DNA of 64,000 nucleotides from Antedon bifida (taxonomy: Eukaryota; Echinodermata; Crinoidea; Comatulida; Antedonidae). The stretch covers positions 4,898,001 to 4,962,000 of the forward strand of contig OY727096.1 in NCBI GenBank assembly GCA_963402885.1, given 5' to 3'. A program made the position numbers and the translations under genes. This document shows, piece by piece, positions 1-15,400 of the stretch. The notes beneath the pieces were generated by a model. That model was not told where the DNA came from, did not search any database, and saw only the letters and a list, made by a program, of their open reading frames with translations. Positions within the stretch are counted from its first letter, which is position 1. Each line of letters opens with the position of its first letter.

Positions 1-445
1 CCATTCAAAGACTTTTAAAATATATTTTCAGTGATCATGAAATGAAAGTTACCACATGAGGCGTCTAGACGTAACGTCATAATTCTTATATTATTGTTGT
101 CAATCTTTGGAATTTCCTATTGGGCCCCTGGACGAATCAACTAATTTCATTTTTTCAAAGTTTCTTTGTTTAAGCTTTGAATCACCTGTTGACATGGACG
201 ATCAGGTGACATGAGAAATAAAGTTATGTATCAGATTGGAATTTATGAAATTAAAATACAAATAGACATATTGATCACATTCTAAGAGCCCATTATATCC
301 AAAATACAAAATAAGAATTTGAAAATCATTGGGCTGGAATTTGTGGATTTGTTGGCAACAACTGCCCTGGTTGAGTAGTCACATGACATTATCAGGTGCT
401 CTGGTATTTACAGGAAACAATTTAAAGACGACGGCGAGACGAAAG
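1..445. other. Upstream flank of beta-galactosidase gene
   Basis: No recognisable coding exon or clear TATA box is seen here. The reading frame of the first coding exon is open upstream to a TTG at 329, but the first ATG in that frame is at 446 and is directly followed by a signal-peptide-like sequence, so I treat this stretch as promoter plus 5' UTR. Confidence 0.4.
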
Positions 446-3400
446 ATGTCAAAGAAAACTCTTATAAAATTAGTATTTGCCATAAATTTATTTGCAATAC
501 TTGTGGAATTCGGCAAGGTATAATTGTATTCCATATGCCTTGTTTTATAATAATATTTATAGCTATTTTATGCAATCTAGTCAGCCGCAAAGCTAGGCCT
601 GGCTGTGTTGTTAGTTATTGTAAAAACACGGCACACGAGAGGCCAGTCAAGAAGGCTCTCTATCCCCGTCTGTGTGAATAATGTAGATGCTTAGGCTCAG
701 GTCGATGAAAATATGACATTTTCATTGTCAGACAGTATGAACAATTTGAATCCGGATGATTGCTTTGAAGGCATGTATAATGCCTATTAATTAAATATCA
801 TGATGATGAATACAATGTTAGTATTTTATTTAATTTTTTAATTTTAATTATCCCAATCAAGAAATTAAGTGCAGCATGCATAATATCCACCAGAGAAGGA
901 AAATTAAAAAAAAAAGATAACAAAGATTTAGGCCTAGGTAGTCTAGACATAAGCCCGAAGCCCCAGTGCCACCATGCTCCACTTCCCCATCCCCCACTTC
1001 CACACCCCCCCCCCCTTTCACCATCCCCTCACTTCCCCATTCCCCCACTTCCACATCCCCCACTTCACCATCCCTTCATTTCCCCATCCCACTTCCACAT
1101 TCCCCTACTTCCACATTCCCCACTTCACCATCTCTTCATTTCCCCATCCCACTTCCACATTCCCCCACTTCCACATTCCCCCACTTCCCCATCCCCTATT
1201 TCGTCGTTTCCCCATCCCCCACTTCAACAACCCCTCACTTCCCCATCCCCACTTCACCACCCCCTCACTTTATAATCCCCCATTTCCCAACCCCCACTTC
1301 CCCATCCTATGTGACTTCCCCATCCCATAACAGTAAACACAATATTTTCTTTATTTTAAACAGTGTCAAAAACGTTCTTTTGTTGTCAATTATGATGATG
1401 ATACATTCAGCAAAGATGGTGAACCATTCCGCTATATCTCCGGTAGTATTCACTACTCAAGAGTTCCAAAAGGCTACTGGGATGATCGACTTAAGAAGAT
1501 GTATGCGGCTGGATTAAATGCAATTCAAGTGTAAGTACTGTACAATACCAAGCACATGCTTGTCACAAATTTAAATTTAAAAACAAACATCTCTTGGTTT
1601 TTTTCTTTTGGGTTTCTTTAATTTAAAAATGATCATGGTCAGGAAATCAAGCACATGCTTGTCACAAATTTAAAACTAAAAAAAAACATCTTTTTGTTAT
1701 TTCTTTTGTTTTCTTTAATTTTAAAATGATCGTGGTCAGGAAATGATTTCCTTTTGTTCTAGCACTTACCTACACCCCAAACATCTGCATGTTTATTTTT
1801 ACCACATAGCCTTAACTTCCTTTTCCACTCTCTTTCTTTGTCAAAGTCCTACAGTACTTAGGGGACAACATTATAAAAACTTCAGACTTAGTTGTCTGAT
1901 GTCTCTTAGATAAGTCAAGTGGACAAAACAGATACTGTAGATTTCTTTAAATCAAAACTGAAAACTTTTGTATAGAAGGAAGTGTTTTCATTCATTCATT
2001 TATTTGATCAAAATCACATACAAGTAAAAGGTTCATGAATAAACAGTATTAAAAAACAACATATAAAACAACTTGATAAAACCGTATAAAACTGTTTAAC
2101 ATATGTTCAAAATATTTAAAAACCATTAAAAATTCATAAAAGATATTTAAAAGAGTGAGTAAAAGTGATTTCAATCAGGATCGTCCAAGAAAACAGGTTT
2201 ACAAGCTCTGTCTACACTATCAAACTAGTTTGACAAAAATGTGTGATGTGCCCATATATGGACATGATGATGTCATATCACTACGATATTTGGGCATATC
2301 ACTACCATATTTGGGCACATCACACTTTTTTTGTCAAACTAGTTTGATAGTGTAGACAGGGCTTTACGAAAGTGCTCTTTTTGATTTGTCAAATGAGAAC
2401 AAAATTGAATTTATAGTTATGAAATGTATGTTTTTAGTCAATATGTTTACTTACTCAGTGACATTTGCTTGCGGTTACTGTGGTTTTGAATGTTGTTGAA
2501 TGGTTTCCATCTGGCAAAAATATATTTTATACTACAAAACAAAACTGTCTGAATGTTTTTATTTTTGTCTAAAGATTTAATTTAGATAGCGTGTTATACC
2601 TCCCAAGTTTCCATGACGGCTCTGGAATGTTTCCAGGACTACTTCTTTATCTCCATAAAAATCTGGCATTTCCTGCAGGAAAAATTGTCTAAACTTTCCT
2701 TTCCCATAAATATTCCATTCCCAACTAACATTGATGTAATGGAAATTAAATTCCATTATTCCACAGTGCTAGTTAGTTGTTATACTAGCCGAAATTTATT
2801 TTCTAATTCTAATATTCTATGTTCTAGACAGCAATTAAGCTTAGAATTTGTTTAAAAAAACATGTTTTGGCGCATAAGGGTTGTCATACTGTAGTGTATT
2901 TCGTGCCTAGCTTTACCTGGATAAACTGACAATAGCCCATGCTCTCCAGAGGGAGAGCTTAGATACAATAAGTAAACAATTCATAGAACACCCCTGTACC
3001 ATAATGGACTGTAGTATACTTCTTCTTCTTCTTGAATACTGCTTAACGATCCTTAAGGATCAAAACAAGCAGGGTTTGTGCGCATGCTATTGCATGCATG
3101 CATGATATTTAGTCTCTGATTAATTGCACAGTGGCTGTGTGTGACAGTGGCTATATACTTGACCTGGGATTGGATACATCATTTATCTATTTTGCTCTGC
3201 TTTTTTATCAAGAACTTTTGTTCATGCCCAATTGTTTTCATCAAGTCAAACGCACAGATTATTATCGTATATCCTCTGGTATAATTCCACCCCCTACAGT
3301 AGAACATAAAATTGGGCCGACTTTGGTGGGTGGGACTATATATAAGCATTTCTTGTAAAAACTCATCAGAATCGGCTACAGAAACGCGTACATCCAGATC

Positions 3401-6400
3401 AAAAGTCAATACTGGGATTATACCCGGGGATGTGTCTGTTTGTGAAATCAGACATAAAGTAGGGGGTGGGATTAAACCTGAAGTGGGATTATACAGTACC
3501 TGAGGATATACGGTATATATAAAGACATTATCTATAGTAGAGACTCGGTGGCAGATCCAGGATTTTGAAATAGTGGATCCAAAATTAGTGAAATGAAGTG
3601 CTGAACTTAATTTGATGTTCTATCTTTTGCATTACAGTTTTGTGAAATTTTGAGTGGGACTGGGCCGGCTAGAATCTGCCCCTGAGACTAGTATTGAGCA
3701 TTTATGTCCTAATGTTTTAAATGGCAAACCCACAAGTTGTTTTTTAATAGATTTTTCACAAGCTAGCTTTAACCAAATTTTGTCCTGATTACGAATGAGT
3801 TGACACTTTTAATCTTTTGATTGGATTCTTCTAAGAATCGGATGCACTTTGAGATTAACCGACTACTGCTGTTGAGGGAAGTTTGTGTAATAACATTTCC
3901 TCCCTTAAACATCACATTTTCTATATCAGGCTATAATTATAATTGAAGTGTTTTGAATGACTGGCAAGAAATGTCCTATCTGGCTGGGAGGGTGGGTTCT
4001 TTTATAACTTCCTCTAATAATATATGAGGATGATTCTTTGTAAAAAGGTTAATAAACGACTTAATTTTACAATGTCGTTTTAATGTCTAAATGTTTTTCC
4101 TGCCATAAAATTTGGTTTAGAAATATTATTCAGGTCAGGGCAATGACATGCTTATTTCTTTGCAATAATTATTTTTAGCGTGTTCATGCTCAGCAAAAAC
4201 ATTTTTAGAGCCTTTAACTCTAAAAAATAAAAAAAAAATTTTAAAAAATAGCAAAAATAGTAAACAATTGGACCAAAAAACTTGTGAAAAAGATATTACC
4301 TTTTCACAATGTGAGATACAAAATATAAACTTTGATTTAAGTAGAAATAGAGTATTCATAAGCACATTCGTGGATGACAATATACTTTAGGTCTAAACAA
4401 ACAAACAAACAGAATCAGTAAAGATAGTGCCTTTAACTCTAAAAAAAAAAGGATATAAAGATTAAAAAACAAGGTTGGCTAGCTCTGGATACATCTTGCC
4501 GTTTAATATGCAAAGGGGTACAAACAGAACAACTGATTCAGAAAAACAACAAACAGATTGAATACCTAACTAAAAAGATGTAACTAATGATGATGCCTTT
4601 AGGGCACAAATGGAAACAATAACCTTAAAAATAAGCTCGTAAAATGTTAATTTAGTGCAAAACAAATAGTGAGCAATGCAACTACAGTAGTTACTTTAGT
4701 TAGACACGATTTTGGACAAGATAATATCAATGCCTCCAGCTTCTAGTTCTGGTATTTGAGGTTAAATATTTTGCAGTGTGGCATAATTCCATTATGACCT
4801 ACATTTTAAAATTGTGTAGTTTGAATGAGAAAAAATCATAATTAACGTACACTTTATATTATTATATAAACACTACATTAGAAATATAAATTTAATTTCT
4901 GAATGACTGACTATCCCAGTATTTTTTAGATTTTAAATCTAGGGTACTTAATCATTTGACCTAGTTCCAAATTGACCTACTTTTAAAAGCAATATTTTGA
5001 CCATACGAAATAATTGCTGAAATAATAAAAATATGTATTTCTGAAGTGATTTGTACTACTTTCAAGATATTGCACCTGTCTATCAGTTTTAGTTTTCAAG
5101 TGTTTAAATAATTTGCTGTTATGATATTTGTCTATATGCCTAAAGGCTCCATAGACAGGTGGAAAGTAAGTAGGTGACATATCTAATAGGTTATTTTAAA
5201 TTGAATTTTAAGAAGAGATTTAGGCTATTGGACTCTTGATCTATTTGATGCACATTATGCTAGACACCAAGAAGTGTTTGGATTTCGTAAAAGTATATAA
5301 TCCGTCACTTTGTGATAAAACTAAAGTACTATAAAGAATAAATAAGTCATGAGAGACAAAGAATAGAATAGCCTATAATTGATCATCATTACATAATGCA
5401 AATATTTACTTAGAGCATAGTGAGGAGGAGGAGGAGGGAGTAAATGTCCTAAAATAACATTTACGCTGAAGTTGATAACCTTTATGTTCATGTTGATAAC
5501 TTTATGTTCCTGTTGATAACTTTATGTTCACGTTGATAACTTTATGTTCACGTTAATAACTTTATGTTTATGTTGATAACTTTATGTTCAGGTTGATAAC
5601 TTTATGTTCATGTTGATAACTTTATGTTCATGTTGATAACTTTATGTTCATGTTGATAACTTTATGTTCAGGTTGATAACTTTATGTTCATGTTGATAAC
5701 TTTATGTTCATGTTGATAACTTTATGTTCATGTTGATAACTTTATGTTCATGTTGATAACTTTATGTTCATGTTGATAACTTTATGTTCATGTTGATAAC
5801 TTTATGTTCATGTTGATAACTTTATGTTCATGTTGATAACTTTATGTTCATGTTGATAACTTTATGTTCATGTTGATAACTTTATGTTCATGTTGATAAC
5901 TTTATGTTCATGTTGATAACTTTATGTTCATGTTGATCAATTTAAAAATGTGTTGTCCCCCCAAAAACATGACAAATGTAGATTAATAAAATTAGACTTT
6001 GAATAGGCCATTTTGTAGTTTTATTCAAGTTAATGACTTTCATTTTAAAAATAACGCTAACAAATAATGTTTTCACTTCTAAAAAGACAAACTAAACTGT
6101 TAAATTCAACAAAAAGCCATTGGCATTGGCTGGCAGCCAATTTCACTATTTTTTTTCTTTAAATTACTGTTTTTTTATGTAATAATTTTTTGCCGATCTA
6201 ATTTTTGGTTAAGCTGATATTAAAATGACATATTCAATTTAACAAAATGTTAAAAATTATTTTCTGGGAAGGCAATGTAACTTTAAAGTTTGATAGTTAG
6301 TACAGTATGTGGAGGCAGATTGACCAATTAGTTAGTCCAAGCTATTACCATTCTGTTACACCATAAATTGTAAAAAAGGTTATTTTAGTTGAACAATAAA

Positions 6401-9400
6401 CAGCTAAAACTGTCAAATTGATGAAGATTTACAGTATACAATGGGTCATAATTTACTAGGTTATTGCACCCACTACAAAATGTAGATAAAGATATATTGT
6501 CCCCCTGAAAAAATAATTGTACATAATAGTTATTCACTTTGACCAAAAATTGGATCAAAAAAAAATATTTACCTGACAAAATTGTAAGGTAATTGAAAGC
6601 AAAAAATTGAAAAATTGTTTGTCAGACATTGATTTTAGGTTTAGGCCTAATTTTAAAACCGTTTATTTTGTCTTTCTACAGAAGTGATTAACTTTAATAA
6701 AACTACAAAATGGCCTATTCAAAGTTTGATTTTATTAATCTTCATTTTTAATGTCTTTGGGGGACAATACATCTTTAAGTTTGAGAGAAATTAATTTTGA
6801 TTTTATGTATTAAAAAATACAATTTGCCAAAAAATCAAGTATGGTCTTCATTTAAAATTTACTGGGCCATTATAAAACAAAATTTTTGAATTTGGTACTT
6901 GTTGTAGTGTACTTTTTACTGTACCTTAAGACATCTTAAGATATAGTGGCTATATCTCCATTTTCCATAACAAGGAATATTGCCAAATTACTTGGATTAT
7001 AATAATACAAATGGTCTAAATACTTGGCAAATAAATTTCAGTAAGAATTTGATTGATTTCATAATTATGTATGTATGTATTATGTATTTATAAATAGATA
7101 GGTAACATTTATTTGGCTCATTTTGATATAATGTTAACCAGTGCAGTATGCTCGGATGCCAATTTAAGTTCAGTTTGGTCCCTGTGTGTTCATGTTGGCC
7201 AAAAACTCCCACATCAGCAATGATTTACAATACTGTACATTACAGCAGTTAGTCAATATTTGATACAGCTCATATTGAATTTAATATGCTACTTTAAATA
7301 TTACATCATAAATAAAAATGATACAATAGTACATGTATGATAGGTCAATATGCAATAAGTTTAGTAATGTGGAGCTTGGCCAATCCGGGATGTTAGGCGT
7401 TTGTGAGGGTGGTGGGGCTTGGTGTGATCTCTCAGCCCCCTCCTTTTTTTCCTTTTTCACCTTTCAAGTGGGAGACTGAAGTTGGCTCATGTTCCCTCTA
7501 AATTCACCTTTGGAAAAAGAGAACAAAACAATACAAAATAACTTGACCATGATATGGAAAAACCAATCCTCACGTCAAACGTATGAAAGCAAACTTTATT
7601 GTAAATTGGTCACCAGTTTTGTTGATCACACAAAATGATTAGCTCTTGATAAAACAATGACTTGTATACATGCCAAGTAATAAGAAAACTGCATTATCAA
7701 TATATTCCATTTGATTTGCTTATTTCCAACAATCTCTCCAATCAAGAAAACAACAGACAGTAGCAAGGTTGTTTAAAAATAAACAATAATTTCCATAATT
7801 TCCACATGTGCAGGTAATATAATAAATTTGTTGTCGATCTTTCACTCATAAAAAATACTAGGTAATTTATTTGAAACAATGGTTTGACACAAGCTAAGTT
7901 ACTTTAGGAAAACAATTAATTTTGATTGGCTGATTTTTTATAGCCAAATAAACAAGTTTGTGTGAATGGTTTTGTCAATTGCTTCTCTTAGAAAGGTTAT
8001 AAAAGTTTGTTGGTCGTTCGTACCAATCTCTAAGCTCACTATACTACCAACAATTAGGCATATTAATTGGCCAAATTACAAAAATTCTTAGTTAAGTTAA
8101 ATTCTTCCTGTGATGTTTAGTATTTCTTTGGTACCATATACTGCCTATTACCTTTGTTTTGTGGTATCATCTAAATTCGATGAAGCCGCTGTATTGTATT
8201 GAAACAATGTTCAGCGCATTAGTCATATGTTAAAAAAAGGTATTATCGGACAATAGGTCAATGGTCAACTAATACAATTTCAAATCTATAGATCTACCAG
8301 TACAAACAATTTCTTGGGAATTTCAAAGCATAGCTTTCTTTTCTATGACAATTGTGCTATTTAAAGTGAGGATGAAAATGATTTCTGAATCAGGGAATCA
8401 ACTCTAATGTAATTTGTAGCTCTTGCTTAATAATCATGGAGAGGTTTTGACTATATTGAGACTCTCTCACTTGGTTGCAATTGTGTTCATACTTTATTCA
8501 ATAATCAGTGTATCGCTACAAACAATGTAGACATTGTATTAGGATATCAGGAACAGAGGATAAATGATTCTGTGAATGAGGTGTTTGTCTGTAGATGTGT
8601 ATGTGGATAAGGTAAAACCTCTCCAACATTTAATTGCAGAGTTGTAGAAACATCTTTCTACATAATATGCTTTCTAATACAGAACTTTTTATATTTGTAG
8701 ATATGTGCCATGGAACTTTCATGAAAGAACACCTGGCCGCTATAATTTTGAGGATGACGCCGATCTGGTTGGGTTTCTCCAGAAAGCAAATGATACTGGT
8801 CTTCTGGTCATTCTACGACCTGGGCCATACATTTGTGCTGACTGGGAAATGGTAAGATCATAATTAAAAAGTTAAAAACTTTTACTACTAGTAAATTCTA
8901 AGAGAAATTTATTATTGATGAGAAGATGAGTATAGGAAACCAGAAAGTGGGAATTGAGATGCCGTAATGTAGGAATAATAGGAATAATAATAATAATGTT
9001 AAATTTATATAGTGTAAAATGCAGGGCTAAGCGCTGAACAAACAATAACAAATGAAAAAGCACTAATTAATTAATGTTGAAAAATGCAATTTAAAAGGTG
9101 GGATTTGTTTGAATGTGGCGAGTGATTCGGCATTTCTGATTGTGTTTGGAAGGGCGTTCCAAAGAGCAGCAGCTGACCAGGAAAAGGCGCATTGTCCATA
9201 AAAAATGTTTTGACGGCCGTGTATGAATGAGGTGAAACAAAAAAGCAGGTCTTTATTATAACTGTGAGTCTATTTCTTCACCTTAGTTGAAGAGTTAGTT
9301 TGGAAGAGAGTTAATTGCCAAAAAATAAACTGCAATAAATAAAAAGGAAAAGACTGAACATACCAACATAGTTTGTCAACTCTCCGTTTTTTATTCACTT

Positions 9401-12400
9401 TTGTAAATTTATTTATGACTATTTCTTCACCTTGCAAACCTTAAAATAGTTCAATTTAAAAAAAAATATTATGAAATTGTTTTAATTGCTTTGTTTGTAG
9501 GGGGGATTACCTTCTTGGCTATTGAAAGACGGAACCATAAAACTGAGAACAATGGATACTGGTAAGGTGCCAACAATTACTGATTACAATTTGGCAGCAA
9601 AAATTTACTAAACCAACCTTTGTATTGTATAGTAATGAGGATGGAAAAGAAATAGTGTTATATAGTGAGATTTTATTATGTTATATGCATTATCATGCAT
9701 TATAACCTTATTTTTTTTTGGTAGCTTGATTTTATAGTCAAGATGGAAATCATTAAATTGTGCCAAAATATAAATAATTGCTGAATATAAACAGGAATAT
9801 GTGGAAATGATGTATTTTTTTATGTTCTATTGTAATCAGCTGCCCTTGATCTTTCAGTTATTAATTGCAGTAACTAAACCTGATGTAATTAAAAAAAAAC
9901 ATTTTTTAAAAATATAATAAGTAGGCCTACTACTGTATAAGAAAACCAAACAAAACAGTTATTAATCTAATACCCTTTCTTTGGACACCTCTATTAAGGG
10001 GACACTTTCCTGTGAAACGACCAAGAAGCGATATCACTATTCGGGGGAACCTATTAGAGGGCACACTTTCCTATGAACGAACAACTGAACAATATCACTA
10101 TTCAGGGGACACCTCTATTAAGGGGCACTTTCCTGTAAAACGAACAACTGAACAATATCACTATTCAGGGGACACCTCTATTAAAGGGACACTTTCTTGG
10201 TCCTTGTTTTATCCTCTTAATAGTGGTTCTACTAATACTGAACTAGTTATTTGAAAATAATAAATAATAACATAATAAATAAGATGTTTAAGCAGGAAAG
10301 TGGAAGTGTAGGGACATCTCAAGGGGCAATGGCTGATCCTGGGAAAGAATAAACGCCCTATATATTATGAAGTATTAACAGTCTTTAATACAAAATGTCT
10401 ATACAAAACCTGCTGTAAGATGATAGTAATAGAAAGTCTTATATGAGGAAGCGGAAGGAGGAAATTAAACATTAAAGTGCCTGTCAATAATGCATTATGT
10501 TTACATACAGTGTGGCATTTATAGCATTATGAATCTGTAATTTTTCATTATTCCTTTGTTTTTAACGATAATACTTTACAATTTTAGTTTCTGTAATAAT
10601 ATTCTATACTACACTCAATATCCTTTAATTTAAAGTTTATTTATAATTTTTGTAGTACTTTAGAAAATGAAGAAATAAAAAGTCAGAAAATATAAAAAAA
10701 TGTTCTTAATTTGTAGCATACATACAAGCTGTTGATAGATGGATGGCTGTTCTTTTGCCCAAAATAAAGCCACTTTTATATTCTAATGGAGGACCGATTA
10801 TTAGTGTCCAGGTGTGTATTGATAATCATCTTTATTATCATTAAAATATTAATACCTTCCTCTAAATTACCATCAATATATCAATATTCATTGTCAACAA
10901 CTATTGTCATCGTAAACATTTTTATCATAACCATTATTATCTAAACATTCAGTGAGTGAGTGGCCAAGCAGTTTAAGACAGTGGAACCATAATACCCTGC
11001 CATATTAACACTCGCTCCATGGTTCTGGTGGTAGAACGAGTCTTCTCGGATAAGAACTATAAACCGTAGGTCCAGTGTACACATCTGGCTCATGTCCTCT
11101 TTACAGAACCTAGTACATCTTTCGAGATGAATAGGGGGTTACCTCTGCGGTGTACTAGTTTTCACACAGCCACTGTCGCACTCATACACTTATCATAACT
11201 CATCAAAGGGCCCCTTGATTGTCAGCATACGCTGTTTATGATCACCCTCTATATATACAGGTGAAATAATTCAAAAATATTCACTGTTATCAAGATACAA
11301 TATTCAGTAACAACTTAGTCATAATTTTATCATCTTTATTTTTATCAACTTCTTCATCTTTGTTGTCGTTTGTCACACCATCTTTATCAATATTACCATT
11401 ATTGTCACTATTCATATCTACCTTTCTTGTTATCAACATGTATTCATTACTGCCACCATAAACAACTTTGCCTCAACTTACAGCTCACTTTTTTAATCCA
11501 ATACTGTTTAGGTTGAAAATGAGTATGGTAGCTACGATGCGTGTGATCATGATTACATCAGATACTTAAAGAATCTCTTTGAGAATGCCTGGGGTGCGGA
11601 TGCTGTGGTACTCTTTACAACTGATGGGCCTGGCACCAAGATGCTACAGTGTGGTTCATTACAAGGCCTCTACACAACAGTAGACTTTGGTCCAGGTAGG
11701 CCTTTAGACTTTTTTATGTTAGTCCACCAGTCAGCTTTTTGATTTTTGTCTGAAAATACAGAGTTTACGAGCTCAAGTAGTATACGTGTGAAACGCCATA
11801 TGCGCCAAAATATTTATCTTTTTACTAATATTAAGTCAAAACTCTAGAACCAAGACTAGTAGGCCTTATGAAACAAGTGTTAAATACTTTATTATAAGTG
11901 ATATTAGCATTAGCGATTTGCATTGCGCTTGTTAAACCATGGAGAAATATTTCCTCCATGGTTAACCAATGCCAAATAACGTTTTTGCTAAATTATTTGT
12001 TGATTTTACAGACCTGTAAGACAATTTTTATCATGTGCTACCATTGTCATTGTTAAATTTTTATGTTATTATGTTTACAGTAATGTATTGTATAACACAT
12101 GTTGTAATGTAATAATGTTGTTTGTAGAAATCCAGAAACATTGTATTTCAACAATGGGAAAACTTGGTCATTGCTTTTTCAACAAATATCTTGACTTAGA
12201 GATGAAAAATTTTATTTTAAATTTACAGAAAATACTTTTTGTAATTTATAGGTGGAGATGGTACAAGCCAGTTCAACATGATGAGGAAATTTCAACCTCA
12301 TGGTCCACTGGTAGGTCAAAGGACAACACATTTAGATAAAACTTGTTACTGAAGGTTTAGGAACCTAGCCATGGAATTTTGCTCTTGTATTTGTTGTTCT

Positions 12401-15400
12401 GTGCCACAATTTCAAGCATAAAGCTTGGTTCCCACTATGCCGCAACACAAGGATGTAGAGGAAAAAACGAGTTGACCAATGACAAGCAACAGTTTGAATA
12501 ATCCGCCGTTTGTGATTGGCCAAATTACTCTTGCTCTTTTACGCCCTTGCATTGTATCCTAGTGTAGAGGGTTGAGTTATCCAAAGTTTAGAGACCAGGC
12601 CATGGGTCTTAATGGACCCAATCGTCTGGCTGATAGTTGTTGGTGCTGTTCTGTGCCATAAGCAGGAGAGAGTCAAGTCAGCCAAAGTTCAGGGACCAGT
12701 GGCCGTATTCACCATTCACACTTAAGCTAAGGGAAACACTAACCCTTAAAATTAAAAAACTCTCCTATCTAAGAAAATAATATTAAAGGGAAATATCTCA
12801 TGTGTGATTGGTGAATACAACCACTGGCCACTAAATCGTAAATAAACTTTCCTGATATTTGTTGTCGATGACCTTTTAATAAACCAAACAGTCTGTGCTA
12901 CAAGCACTAGAGGGTCAAATAATATCTATTGGCTATTAATCAGCTACATATAATTAACATCTAGTTTCTAAATATCTATGTTTGTTTGATCTACAGGTGA
13001 ATTCTGAATTCTACCCTGGCTGGTTTGATCATTGGGGAATGAACCACTCAAAGGTTGCTGCAGATAAAGTAACATTCACTCTTGATAAGATGCTGGCAGC
13101 AGGTGCTTCTGTAAACATGTAAGTTATTTACTTCTCTTAACCTATAAAGCTCTCTCGTTCAAATCCCCTTCATATCTCTCTGACCTTCTTCCTCTTCACA
13201 TACCTTCCCGTCGCCTTCGCTCGTCTTCAAAAAATCTTCTTTCCATTCCGACTTTTAACACTAAAACGTATGGCCTAAGCACCTTTACTTCTGCCGCCTC
13301 TCGCTTATAGAATGACCTACCCGCCTCTATTAGATCATGTTCTTCTACTATTGCCTTTAAATCTGCCTTGAAAAATCATCTTTTTCTTTCAAATTGAGCT
13401 CGCTCATACACCGCACCGCGCCTTTGATCACTTACTGCTGGAATTGGCGCATTACAAATTTGTATTATTATTGTCATTATCATTAAGATTTAATTAGCTG
13501 ATTTATTGATTGGTTGGTTTGTAATTTGTGTTGTGGCTTGAGAAGACACTGGGACCTATGTCTATTAAAATTCTGTCATGTGTTTGAAACATGGACATGT
13601 GTACAAAACAGAACTGTACACGATTCATAAAAGTGTAGGATAGTTTTCTGAAGAGTAGTAGTACTGTAGGTGTTGCCCTGTTGATTTCTATGAGCTAGAT
13701 AGAGGGCTTTGGCTGGCAATTTTCATTCAAGCTTAGTTTAAGTCAAGATGCAGTAGTTAAGAAGTGAAAGTTTGAGCGCTTTTTAGGCCATATTAGATAA
13801 ATCTGACCCAGTTCCTCTGTCTGGTGCATGCTTCCTAAAGAACACAATAATATTTTTAATTTTATGCTTTTTTTTTTATGCTAAGGTACATGTTTGAGGG
13901 TGGAACAAATTTTGGTTATTGGAGTGGAGCAAACTCAGGGTTTAACCCACAAACAACCAGCTACGACTATGATGCTCCTCTGACAGAGGCTGGCGACCCA
14001 ACGGATAAGCTTATGGCAATCAGAAATGTAATAAAAAAGGTATAGTATAATTACATTGTGGCTGCTCTGGGCTTGTACAAGGATTAATTCAATTTCCGTT
14101 CAAGTTACACTGGGAACTATTTTTATGCATTTATTTAATTTTAATATTCTTATTTATTTATTTATTCTTTTATTGACAATGGACCGAAACACTGGTATTT
14201 TTGTGCTCCCAAGATATTTTTTTTTACTTTAAAAACTGCAGTCACAGTCGGTATACAACTGTATAAATAATCTATTGCATCCTAATATATTTATCTTTTT
14301 CTTTAGTATGCTAAAATTCCAGATATACCAATGCCATCTGCTACTCAGAAACTTGCTTATGGTCAAACACAACTGACCGCTTATGGCTCACTCTATGATG
14401 TCCTAGATAAGTTAACCCCCTACGGACCAATCAAAACCGATTATCCCATCACTATGGAAGCCATGCAACAGGTCAGTGCAAATAACGTGTTTAAATAAGG
14501 TCATGATAGGCTGTGCTTGAGGCATCCTTGTTTTGGAATTTATCTCAGTGTGGGTGAAATTGGCTATTTGTTACTTTATGTATCAGTTACATAAAATAGG
14601 TTGTGCTGCCGTACATTATGTTATCATTTTGTATAGCTCTACCATTGTGTTATTAGAATTGTATTGTTTTGCAGGAGTTGTCTTTTTATTAAACATACAT
14701 ATTGATGAATTCTGTATGAATGTTTATGCACCATCATATTTGTCATCATTATCATAATTAACATAATACCTAACCTTATCATTAATCACCACTATTATCA
14801 ATGACATCGTTATCATTACAATCATCCAAAATAACATCTACCTCATCAGAATCATAAATAATGAAGTTCTACCTATTCCGATTCTATTTGTATTTCTCAG
14901 AACTTTGGATATATGATGTACCGTACAATGATTGCAATAACTGTCAAAAATGCTACTTTACTGGATATCCCAGGAATAAAAGATCAAGGGTACATCATAA
15001 TCAACAAGGTACAGTATGGATAAACAAGCTTTTTATAGAAAACAAATCATGAATTAATTTTCTTAATGGCTAAACAAACAAAGTTTAACCAAATAATAAT
15101 ATACTATTTTGTGATTATTTGTAACTACCTAGCTTTGCATCAGAGTTGGAGTAACTGCTACTGTGGAGTTGTTACAAACAATTACCCGAGCTTGAATCTA
15201 ACCCCTACCAATGCCGTAGCGAGAGGTTAAAAATAGCTGGGGCAAAGATCCTTTAAATGTAATTAATAATATAAAATATGATGATCTGTGCTGGGGAATT
15301 GGGGTGTGCTGGGGAATTTCAAATGAAGCGAGTGCCTCATCTTCCTCATGCTGGCTACGGCCCTGCCTAGCCATCAATTTAAGCTCAGTGGTCTAGAGAT

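Larger units (their letters stand above)
1531..8700. other. Intron 2 of the beta-galactosidase gene (7.2 kb), repeat-filled
   Basis: This intron lies between phase-matched exons that encode NAIQV and YVPWNF. It holds a tandem duplication (1550-1746), a family A MITE (2203-2365), a family E repeat (3540-3695), a 20-bp minisatellite (5470-5937) and a family B inverted-repeat element (5940-6779). No further coding exon was seen in it. Confidence 0.7.

Noticed and set aside
329-445. Upstream extension of the beta-galactosidase first exon to a TTG codon
   Set aside because: The extension has no ATG, and the ATG at 446 directly begins a convincing signal peptide.
966-1517. Long Pro/Ser/Thr-rich open frames on + (183 and 118 codons)
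   Set aside because: They run through the C-rich minisatellite and, in the wrong frame, over beta-galactosidase exon 2; composition is only the repeat translated.
5470-5937. Possible CRISPR-like array
   Set aside because: The units are contiguous 20-bp tandem copies without spacers, in a eukaryotic intron.
10012-10254. 80-codon open frame on +
   Set aside because: It translates the 65-bp minisatellite in a beta-galactosidase intron.
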